From NCBI GenBank assembly GCA_032622095.1, contig CP136068.1, positions 162,027,465 to 162,091,464 of the forward strand: a stretch of DNA of 64,000 bases. The letters are read 5' to 3'. The position numbers and the translations under genes were made by a program. This document shows, one piece after another, positions 45,621 through 54,219 of this stretch. The notes beneath the pieces are model-generated. The model searched no databases and was not told the origin of the DNA. It saw only the letters and a program-made list of their open reading frames with translations. The DNA is from Siphonodentalium dalli. Taxonomy: Eukaryota > Mollusca > Scaphopoda > Gadilida > Siphonodentaliidae. The number at the start of each line of letters is the position of its first letter. Position 1 is the stretch's first letter.

Positions 45621-48263
45621 TTGCGTCGCGATGACGAGCTGCTTCTGATTTGCGGAGATATGAACGCTCGCTCAAACAACATGTGCGAACTTAACAATTC
45701 AATTAACTTCACTGATTTACAACACATTACGGACGCCACGAATACTCAATCACTTTTTGACTATATACACCTCGAATCTCAATCAAATTGTATTCCCATA
45801 AATAAACGCTGCTCCGAGGATAAGGGGAAAAGTAACAGCTACGGGTATAAATTGATTAAGTTCTGTGAATCGACATCTATATTTATTGTTAACGGACGAT
45901 TTGGGGAAGATAATGGCCATGGTAAACTTACGTCATCCGATAAGAGTGTAATTGATTACGCTTTGGGCAATATTAATCTATTGCGAACAATAGAGAATTT
46001 TCGGGTGAACGAGTTTTCTCCCCTATATTCAGATATTCACAACGCACTCCATTTAGAATTGAAATTTGACGCTCGTCACGGTGTGGGAGCCCATGGTCCT
46101 CTCATAACTACAAATGTGGATCCCGAAACAAATCGTAAAATAAAAAAATGGGATCCTGACAAGAGAAATGATTTCGCTGTGAATCTTGATCACAATAAAA
46201 TTAATCAAGTAATTGAAAAATTAGAACAATGGCGACCTGAAACTGGGTCTGCGTGTAATCAATCCATAGTGGATGAAATATGCGAGGATGTAACGTGTAT
46301 TTTATTGGATTCCGCAAAAAACACATTTGGAACTTACAATCCAAATCACAGGAAAACAATACATAAACCACCAAATCAAACTTGGTTTGATGATGAATGT
46401 AAGTCAAAGAGACAAGCTTTTCACAAGGCAAAACGACTATATAATAGAGAAAAATCATTATCAAACAAACAACATATGAAAAACACTGGAACTCTTTATA
46501 GAAAAACTATGGATTCGAAAATAAAACATCAGCGAGATGCAGATATTTCTGAACTGAAGAGTTACAGCAATAGTTCCAGCAAAGCATTCTGGGATAAACT
46601 AAATAAATTATTCAATAATAATAAATTTCAAAATAACACCACGAACTTAGATCTGGAGATATTTTCTGATTATTTTAAAAGCTTAAACGACTCAGACGAA
46701 TCTGATAATCTAGGTAATTATATAGATGAATTAAATGAGTCGTCGCTCCATGACAGTTATCTAAATAACGCTATAACCGAAGAAGAAATTAAATCTGTAA
46801 TTTTCAATTTGAAAAACAGTAAAGCCGCTGGTCACGACGGGCTTTTAAATGAATATCTGAAGGCTTCTGTTGAGAAAATGATGCCCATTTATTCCTTACT
46901 TTTCAATTTAATCTTGGAATCTGAAAACTACCCCCGGGAATGGGCCGTCGGGATGATAAAACCTATATATAAAAAGTCTGGGGACCGAACTATGCCGGAT
47001 TCATATCGGGGAATTACACTTTTAAGCTGTCTTTCTAAAGTATTTACAGCCATTCTAAACAATAGAATGGTTTCTTTTTCAGATGATCATGAACTAATTT
47101 TAAAAAATCAGACGGGATTTAGAAAATCCCACTCAACCGTAGATAACATATTTGTTTTACACAGTGTAATCAACCTATACCTACAAAGTGGGAAAAAATT
47201 ATATTGCACATTTATTGATTTTAGAAAAGCTTTTGATACCATATGGAGGGATGCAATATGGCTGAAATTAGCCCAATGCAATATCAACGGAAAAATACTT
47301 AATGTCATTAGAAATATGTACGGTAAGATAAAAACATGTGTAAAAGACAGTCACAACATTTCAGACTTTTTTGTTAGTAATGTGGGACTTTTTCAAGGGG
47401 AAATAATGTCACCTTTTTTATTTTCCTTGTACATTAACGACATCCAAGATTTTATGAAAGATTGTGCAATACAAAATTTGAGTTATTTAGATGAACTATA
47501 TATTGAAAATGTGGGATGTTACATAAAATTGTTTTGTATTCTTTATGCAGATGACACAGTATTAATGTCTGATACAGAAGAAAATATGCACCGTTCTCTC
47601 CAAGCATTTGCAGATTATGCAGATGCTTGGAAGTTACAAGTGAATACAAAAAAAACTAAAGTCATAATATTTAGTAATAAGTTACCCAAACCAATTCCAA
47701 CGTTCAGATATCGAGGTCAAGAACTCGAGACAGTTAAAGAATTTGTATATTTGGGAGTAACCTTTTTTTACAATGGAAGATTTTGCCAAAATTTGAAAAA
47801 AATAGTTACAATTGGCACAAGAGCAATGTATGGATTACTAAACAAAGTGAGATCTCTCAAGCTTCCAATCGATATTATGTTAAAACTATTTGACTGCATG
47901 ATAGTACCCATCCTATTATATGGGAGTGAAATTTGGTGTCACGAAAGAACTAAAATTATTGAATCGCTTCATCTTAAATACTGCAAAATTATAGGATATC
48001 TGAAAACAAGTACACCAAATTATATGGTTTACGGTGAATTTGGCAGACACCCTCTGTCCATTGAGATAAAGTGCAGAGCACTATCTTACTGGTCCAAACT
48101 ACTATCACACGATGGCTCAGAACTTGCACAAAATATATATATTCTTGTTAAAGAATTGGATCACAATTCTGATGGCTCCTTCAATAGCCCATGGCTATTT
48201 TTTATTTCTAAAACACTGAAAGAACTTAACATAGAAAGAGCATGGACAATCAGTCAGGTTTAA
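45621..48263 (+). CDS. LINE ORF2, central part: endonuclease second half and reverse transcriptase
   Basis: Frame-shifted continuation of ORF2; it is really open from about 45552, so the listed ATG is internal. The endonuclease continues with GDMNAR (residues 12-17), SVIDY and SDIH with the catalytic-type His. The reverse transcriptase follows from about residue 390: KAAGHDG, SYRGITLL, NQTGFRKSHST, motif A FIDFRKAFD (Asp at 533), FQGEIMSP, motif C YADD (642-645) and NTKKTKV. Conserved downstream blocks VPILLYGSEIW and FGRHPLSIEIK lead into the C-terminal region. It ends at a TAA created by a one-base loss in the T run at 48259-48261. All catalytic residues visible are intact. Confidence 0.92.
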   Translation: MRRDDELLLICGDMNARSNNMCELNNSINFTDLQHITDATNTQSLFDYIHLESQSNCIPINKRCSEDKGKSNSYGYKLIKFCESTSIFIVNGRFGEDNGHGKLTSSDKSVIDYALGNINLLRTIENFRVNEFSPLYSDIHNALHLELKFDARHGVGAHGPLITTNVDPETNRKIKKWDPDKRNDFAVNLDHNKINQVIEKLEQWRPETGSACNQSIVDEICEDVTCILLDSAKNTFGTYNPNHRKTIHKPPNQTWFDDECKSKRQAFHKAKRLYNREKSLSNKQHMKNTGTLYRKTMDSKIKHQRDADISELKSYSNSSSKAFWDKLNKLFNNNKFQNNTTNLDLEIFSDYFKSLNDSDESDNLGNYIDELNESSLHDSYLNNAITEEEIKSVIFNLKNSKAAGHDGLLNEYLKASVEKMMPIYSLLFNLILESENYPREWAVGMIKPIYKKSGDRTMPDSYRGITLLSCLSKVFTAILNNRMVSFSDDHELILKNQTGFRKSHSTVDNIFVLHSVINLYLQSGKKLYCTFIDFRKAFDTIWRDAIWLKLAQCNINGKILNVIRNMYGKIKTCVKDSHNISDFFVSNVGLFQGEIMSPFLFSLYINDIQDFMKDCAIQNLSYLDELYIENVGCYIKLFCILYADDTVLMSDTEENMHRSLQAFADYADAWKLQVNTKKTKVIIFSNKLPKPIPTFRYRGQELETVKEFVYLGVTFFYNGRFCQNLKKIVTIGTRAMYGLLNKVRSLKLPIDIMLKLFDCMIVPILLYGSEIWCHERTKIIESLHLKYCKIIGYLKTSTPNYMVYGEFGRHPLSIEIKCRALSYWSKLLSHDGSELAQNIYILVKELDHNSDGSFNSPWLFFISKTLKELNIERAWTISQV

Positions 48264-48739
48264 CAAAGGCTGAAATTAGAAATATAAAATCAGAGCTTAT
48301 TGAGCGACACACAACAGAACTATTTACTGAAATGCAGAATGCAAACTCATCTAGAGCACGTTTTTATATGAGTATTAAAACGAGGCCGGGCATGGGTCGC
48401 TATCTAAGTTTCTTACCGGCTCACTTAGCAAACATTTTGCTAAAATTTAGAACCGCAAATATAAAACTGCCCGTCGAATATACAAGATGGAAATCTAAAT
48501 ATGTGGATAATGGTGACAAAACCTGTGATATTTGCGGTGATGGCACGGGTGATGAATACCATTTTATTATTATTTGCAAAGAACTACAGATAATTCGAGC
48601 AGACTATATCCCGAAATATTACTGGGAGAATCCCACGAAAGAAAAATTCGAAAGACTATTATCTTTGGAAAATCAACTATTACTGAAAAAAGTTAGTATT
48701 TTTATCAAATTGGCATCAAGAAAATTAAAATATGACTGA
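48242..48739 (+). CDS. LINE ORF2, C-terminal part with zinc finger
   Basis: The last segment of ORF2 in a third register, overlapping the central part by 22 bases. The listed ATG is internal and not a real start; the join is at the T run 48259-48261. It carries the C-terminal finger typical of LINE ORF2 proteins: Cys95-x2-Cys98, His107 and Cys112, within CDICGDGTGDEYHF. This finger is thought to help bind RNA or target DNA. The frame ends with TGA at 48737-48739, followed by an AT-rich 3' UTR. Confidence 0.85.
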   Translation: MDNQSGLTKAEIRNIKSELIERHTTELFTEMQNANSSRARFYMSIKTRPGMGRYLSFLPAHLANILLKFRTANIKLPVEYTRWKSKYVDNGDKTCDICGDGTGDEYHFIIICKELQIIRADYIPKYYWENPTKEKFERLLSLENQLLLKKVSIFIKLASRKLKYD

Positions 48740-49022
48740 GCCGATTATTCCAAATTGAAAAACGTGTGATTAAGTGCATTATTTATATCCGTGAATAATT
48801 ATTTCAGGCAAAATATTATGATAATGATATTATAAAGGATTAAATTATAATATAATATATATAAGATATTATAATACATATTACGATATATTTATACATT
48901 TATCATATTATATATTAATATATGTATGATTGTGTAACAATTGTTTTTTTGTGACCTATTGTAAATATTGTAAAATATTGTATATATGTTATAGCATGTT
49001 TCGCCTTAATTGACGACTTTGC

Positions 49023-49028
49023 AATAAA
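49023..49028 (+). terminator. LINE polyadenylation signal
   Basis: AATAAA lies 9 bases before the end of the LINE, in GCAATAAACAATCAATC, just upstream of the AAACA target duplication. Confidence 0.5.
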
Positions 49029-49042
49029 CAATCAATCAAACA

Positions 49043-49137
49043 TTTCGCGGGAAACCCAGATGCGATATTTTAGAATTAACTAAACATTTCGCGGGAAATC
49101 CAGATGCGATATGTTATAATTAACGAAACATTTCCCG
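49043..49137. repeat. 44-bp satellite array, right part, about 2 copies
   Basis: TTTCGCGGGAAACCCAGATG and CGATATTTTAGAATTAACTA continue the array interrupted at 41063. The CGCGGG variant differs slightly from the copies on the left. Confidence 0.9.
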
Positions 49138-49636
49138 TGGAGTTGATTATTTAGGGCATTACTTTAGTTCGATTTCATGTCAATGATGACCATAGTTATT
49201 GAAATACCATAACAGTTATTGACCGTGCAAACGTACATATGTTGGCAACTATAATTCAGACTTATCTTATTATGTGCGCTATACATTTATATTTACACAC
49301 TAAGTGTTGTCATCACTAAATCCAGCATTCTGATTGGCCGGCGCCCACGTGGCTAGTTGCAGTTATTTCTCGGTGAATGCGCAACGCCTCATGACACCAA
49401 GCTAATAACACCATCGATACGTCATTAGGTTTGGAAAGACGAACGCGTAATGTTTTGGGCGCATTTGGACTCGCGCAGGACTGACTTAATACACCATCGG
49501 GTTTCAATATGAAGAGAAATCGTTCCTATTAACTTTTGCCAAGGGTGCTATTGGGTATTTTGGGCTGATCTTGTCACGATACACTTTTCGATTTAAATAA
49601 ATTTACAAAAGTGACTTTTTCGCTAAATGTATATAA
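49138..49636. other. Unassigned interval
   Basis: Nothing recognisable; the 63-codon minus-strand frame at 49316-49507 has no known motif. Confidence 0.3.
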
Positions 49637-49778
49637 ATATAAGGATTAACTGTCATGTGGACTATTTTTATGGAGATGTAACGGTGAGGTAAGTGGTCAT
49701 AACTTGTATGTAAAACCCTTCGTTACCCCACCGTTACATCTCCATAAAAACAGTCCACATGACAGTTAATCCTTATAT
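49637..49778. repeat. Near-perfect 56-bp inverted repeat (hairpin)
   Basis: Arms 49637-49692 and 49723-49778 (ATATAAGGATTAACTGTCAT ... ATGACAGTTAATCCTTATAT) pair over 56 positions with only a few mismatches, around a 30-base loop. Like the hairpin at 3016, it may be a short foldback element. Confidence 0.9.
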
Positions 49779-49919
49779 ATCATGCACGACGCCCATTGAA
49801 TATAATATACCACGACGAAGGAATGAGGAACGTAATTACATGCCATCTGATAAATGTTTTTCAGTTGAACAATTAATAACTCAATTTAAAATATATACTG
49901 GGCGAATGTATATACCAGT

Positions 49920-51430
49920 AAGGCTTTGTATATCACGCCGTTCAGTTGTGGATGCCCCGACAGAGTCTTGTGGCGGAATTGTTGCTTGATGGTCATATAA
50001 TATGTCCATCCCTAGTTAATTGGTCCTGCTAATTTGCTATGATGCTGATGGGTCCTGCTGAATTTCTATGATGCTGATGGGTCTTGCTGAATTCCTATGA
50101 TGCTGGTGAGTCCTGCTGAATTCATATGGTGCTGGTGGGTCCCGCTGAATTCCTATGATGCTGGTGAGTCCTGCTGAATTCATATGATGCTGGTGGGTCC
50201 TGCTGAATTCCTATGATGCTGGTGGGTCCTGCTGAATTACAATGATGCTGGTGGGTCCTGCTGAATTACAATGATGCTGGTGAGTCCTGCTGAATTACAA
50301 TGATGCTGATGGGTCTTGCTGAATTCCTACGATGCTGGTGAGTCCTGCTGAATTCCTATGATGCTGGTGGGTCCTGCTGAATTCCTATGATGCTGGTGGG
50401 TCCTGCTGAATGCCTATGATGCATGATGCTGGTGGGTCCTGCTGAATTCCTATGATGCTGGTGGGTCCTGCTGAATTCCTATGATGCTGGTGGGTCCTGC
50501 TGAATTGATGCTGGTGAGTCCTGCTGAATTAATATGATGCTGGTGAGTCCTGCTGAATTCATATGATGCTGGTGAGTCATGCTGAATTCATATGATGCTG
50601 GTGAGTCCTGCTGAATTCATATGGTGCTGGTGAGTCCTGCTGAATTCCTATGATGCTGGTGGGTCCTACTGAATTCCTATGATGCTGGTGGGTCCTGCTG
50701 AATTGATGCTGGTGAGTCCTGCTGAATTAATATGATGCTGGTGAGTCCTGCTGAATTCATATGGTGCTGGTGAGTCCCGCTGAATTCCTATGATGCTGGT
50801 GGATCCTGCTGAATTCCTATGATGCTGGTGGGTCCTGCTGAATTCCTATGATGCTGGTGGGTCCTACTGAATTCCTATGATGCTGGTGGGTCCTGCTGAA
50901 TTGATGCTGGTGAGTCCTGCTGAATTAATATGATGCTGGTGAGTCCTGCTGAATTCATATGGTGCTGGTGGATCCTGCTGAATTCATATGATGCTGGTGA
51001 GTCCCGCTGAATTCCTATGATGCTGGTGGATCCTGCTGAATTCCTATGATGCTGGTGGGTCCTGCTGAATTGATGCTGGTCGGTCCTGCTGAATTCCTAT
51101 GATGCTGGTGGGTCCTGCTGAATTACAATGATGCTGGTCGGTCCTGCTGAATTTCAATGATGCTGGTGGATCCTGCTGAATTCCAATGATGCTGGTCGGT
51201 CCTGCTGAATTGCTATGCTGTTGGTGGGTCCTGCTGAATTAGTATGTTGTTGGTGAGCAAACTGATGAAGATAAGTCAATGTTCCGTTAATCTTTCTAAA
51301 GTTGTCATTTTCGAAGTGATTGGCTAATTCGAGTTGTATGAAAAAAAGACATTTTAATAATGTTATTGTAAATATAGTTGAATATTTGTCGGTGAAACAG
51401 GCATTGTGGTTTTCCGAGAGCGTCATATGT
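49920..51430. repeat. Duplicated segment, copy 1, containing the 29-bp satellite
   Basis: The left flank (TCAGTTGTGGATGCC, AGTCTTGTGGCGGAATTGTT, GTCCATCCCTAGTTAA) and right flank (GAGCAAACTGATGA, TTGTCATTTTCGAAGTGATT, GGTGAAACAGGCATT) match 51515-51800 in the same order. Copy 1 has about 42 satellite units between them, copy 2 has one. A third, fragmentary copy of the left flank is at about 53965-54035. Confidence 0.75.
50017..51250. repeat. 29-bp satellite array, about 42 copies
   Basis: The unit is GGTCCTGCTGAATTCCTATG followed by ATGCTGGTG. A truncated 22-bp unit (GAATTGATGCTGG) recurs about every 200 bp (50503, 50702, 50900), showing that blocks of about seven units were duplicated together. 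Confidence 0.95.
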
Positions 51431-51514
51431 TCGAATCTCGCTTGCTGCCATTTCGACGCCACACTTTGACCAGCGACATTATACTTCAATTGTCGTGGGG
51501 GACTCTACCGTAAT

Positions 51515-51800
51515 CACGCCGATCAGTTGTGGATGCCATGGCATAATCTTGTGACGGAATTGTTGCTGGATGATTGTGCAACAGGTCCATCCCTGGTTAA
51601 GTGGTTCTGCTAGATTGCTCTGATTCTGGTGGGCAAACCGATGATGTTAAGAGAATGTAGATTATTATTCTAAAGCTGTCATTTTCGACGTGATCGGCTA
51701 ATCCGAGTAATTATTTAAGAAGTGTAATACATGTTACTGTAATTCAAGTTGAATATATATCGATGAAACACGCATTCTGGTTTGCCGAGAGCTGCTAAAT
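51515..51800. repeat. Duplicated segment, copy 2, with a single unexpanded unit
   Basis: TCAGTTGTGGATGCCATGGC, GTCCATCCCTGGTTAAGTGG, one unit (TTCTGCTAGATTGCTCTGAT TCTGGTGGG) and then GCAAACCGATGATG, TGTCATTTTCGACGTGAT. The array of copy 1 is thus absent and the probable ancestral state is preserved. Confidence 0.75.
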
Positions 51801-51937
51801 TTAGTTTTGGATTCACCAAGAATCCCACCCCTATAGGAAGACAAATTTGACTGGAACACAATACGTCACTGGGCAGCCTAAATCACTAAATCGAATCAAC
51901 CGTAGTAGCGTTGTATAACATGCATAGACACGGTTAA

Positions 51938-52329
51938 CCCTTTACCCAACAAACCGGCCAAAACCGGCCAAATAAAGCTTCAACAGCCTAAAATATCTTG
52001 GGTCTGTCTCAATAAAACCATACAAATATGGATATCATTGGAACCGGCTCCTTGACCACATTGTGATAGTTACAGTTATGCCCTGTGCCAATGCATTCTC
52101 TTATATATGCGAGTCGACCATAGGTCGCCTCGCATATATAAGAGAATGCATTGGCCTAAAAAAAAACTTTTTTTAACACTTTTTACCATTTTTTCTTACA
52201 TTCTTTAACAATTTTATAATTTTTAATGTGTTAAGCCAATGCATTCTCTTATATATGCGAGGCGACCTATGGTCGACTCGCATATATAAGAGAATGCATT
52301 GGCACAGGGCCCTTCTGTTGGGTAAAGGG
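51938..52329 (-). mobile_element. 392-bp TTAA-type MITE with twin palindromes, copy 2
   Basis: Exact TTAA on both sides (51934-51937 and 52330-52333), ends CCCTTTACCCAACA and TGTTGGGTAAAGGG. Palindromes at 52087-52155 and 52235-52303 are nearly perfect and bounded by CCCTGTGCC / GGCACAGGG. It is the inverted, equal-length partner of 21108-21499 and is less decayed. Confidence 0.88.
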
Positions 52330-52727
52330 TTAACATGAATTTGTTCTGGTGCTATTACGAACTGACGAGCAACCCAATGGAACGTACATATCTGATCAGC
52401 GCAAAAAGGATGTCTCAAATCAAAGCATGTCAATTAAAAGTGTTTTAAATTTGTTGGTGAATTAAAATACAATGGAGATAAACGTAGTTGTGGATGCGAG
52501 CATGAAACCAGTTTGTGATCCCGCAGGCAAGCCGGCTCGTTGTTCACAAACTGTTTTCATTCCAACTCAACAGTACATTTATCTTCTAAACCATTACTGC
52601 GAAGATGACAACATTACAAAATAGTAGAAGTGACTATTGAATGTGACAATAATGCACATCACACAAAATTTGTATGTCTATACATAATTAAATAATTACA
52701 TAATGCATATTCACATCGTACACACCT
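52330..52727. other. Unassigned interval
   Basis: No repeat boundary or gene is visible. GAAACCAGTTTGTGATC and its partial complement GTTCACAAACTGTTTTC (about 52504-52560) form a loose inverted repeat. Confidence 0.3.
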
Positions 52728-53200
52728 TAACCCTCTCTATACTAAAGCATCATTTATGAGTAGTTATCCCATAGGAAATGTTCAGATAATAAGTGTTACC
52801 CTTACTATAATAAAGCATCATTGATGAATAGCTATCCCATAGGAAATGTTCAGATAATAAGTTTAACCCTTTCTATACTAAAGCATAATTGATGAGTAGT
52901 TATCCCACAGGAAATGTTCAGATAATAAGTTTAACCCTTTCTATACTAAAGCATAATTGATGAGTAGTTATCCCACATGAAATGTTCAGATAATAAGTTT
53001 AACGCTTTCTATACTAATGCATCGTTGATGAGTAGTTATCCCACAGGAAATGTTCAGATAATAAGTTTAACTCTTTCTATACTAATGCATCGTTGATGAG
53101 TAGTTATCCCACAGGAAATGTTCAGATAATAAGTTTAACTCTTTCTATACTAATGCATCATTGATGAGTAGTTATCCCATGTGAAATGTTCACATAACAA
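52728..53200. repeat. 68-bp satellite made of a MITE terminus, about 7 copies
   Basis: The unit starts TTAACCCTTTCTATACTAAA, followed by GCATCATTGATGAGTAGTTA and TCCCACAGGAAATGTTCAGA. The start matches the left end of the TTAA-type MITE at 33437. A matching opposite terminus, TTTAGCATCGAAAGGGTTGA, lies at about 53850-53869, beyond the foldback insertion. Confidence 0.85.
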
Positions 53201-53341
53201 GTTCAACAAACGACCACACATGTAATTAATTTGTTAGACTTATTATCTAAATATTTTCCTCAATAAATAGTATTCCTGTTGTACTTTTATGTACCTTTCG
53301 TCTTATTATGTTACATGTGCATCCATGCAAATCAAAATATA

Positions 53342-53801
53342 TGACCCGCCATATCAAATCCAGTCGTAAGTCGGGATTCTTTTTTACCCTGTGCCAATGC
53401 ATTCTCTTATATATGCGAGTCGACCATAGGTCGCCTCGCATATATAAGAGAATGCATTGGCCTAACAATTTTTTACAATTTTAATAATTTTTTCTTGTAT
53501 TCTTTAACAATTTTAGAATTTCACCCATACAGAGCCCCAGACACACATGAGCAGACGACACTCTTCTATATGCTTCTATATATGTGTGGGGCTCCCTGCA
53601 GGATAATGGATGTTTTTTTTATTTTATGTCCTAAAAATTTAAAGAAACATTTATTTAAAAAGAAATGATGAAAAATTGTTAGGCCAATGCATTCTCTTAT
53701 ATATGCGAGGCGACCTATGGTCGACTCGCATATATAAGAGAATGCATTGGCACAGGGTAAAAAAAATCCCGACTTACGACTGGATTTGATATGGCGGGTC
53801 A
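53342..53801 (+). mobile_element. TGACCCGCC foldback element, complete
   Basis: About 460 bp with inverted ends TGACCCGCCATATCAAATCC ... GGATTTGATATGGCGGGTCA extending 37 bp or more, followed inward by facing palindromes at 53393-53461 and 53683-53751. Each palindrome has 27-bp arms, one T/C mismatch, and an inner CGACC-ATA-GGTCG hairpin. The centre includes CTGCAGGATAATGGATG. A possible 4-bp ATAT target duplication is present but not decisive. Truncated copies lie at 20728 and 23404. Confidence 0.85.
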
Positions 53802-54219
53802 CATATATACAATTCCGAGGTAAACGCTTTCTGACTGGGATAATCTATTTAGCATCGAAAGGGTTGATGTTTATGTAATTTATGTATTCATCATCATCAT
53901 TGTGCAACTACGTGTTGAGGTGTATTGAAACAGTGCATATATACTGTATTGTGTATAGCTCTCGACCATGTTAGAGATGCCAGCACAGAGTCTTGTGTCG
54001 GAATTGTAAGTTTAATGGCCATATAATTGGTCTCTTTCTGTTAACATTGATTATCACACCGCGCCATATTATTTCACCCACTGTGCTAATTGTAGCGAGA
54101 ATCAAAATCAATCACTTCAAAATCGATCGTCCGTTGTGCGGTAAATATCAGGTATCGAATTTCTAGCGGTAACCACATTTAATCGTTTGTTAAATCAAAC
54201 TCGATCCGAGCCGTATCTC

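Larger units (their letters stand above)
41064..49037 (+). mobile_element. APE-type LINE, full length, disrupted
   Basis: The retrotransposon lies inside the 44-bp satellite, flanked by AAACA (41059-41063 and 49038-49042). It has a 5' UTR of about 213 bp, ORF1, ORF2 and a 3' UTR rich in AT ending AATAAACAATCAATC. Without the 2153-bp CACTA-like insertion, it measures about 5.8 kb. The esterase-like domain in ORF1 is known from CR1/L2-related LINEs; the precise clade cannot be settled by eye. Defects visible are that insertion plus two single-base frameshifts in ORF2, so the copy as read is inactive but recent-looking. Confidence 0.9.
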
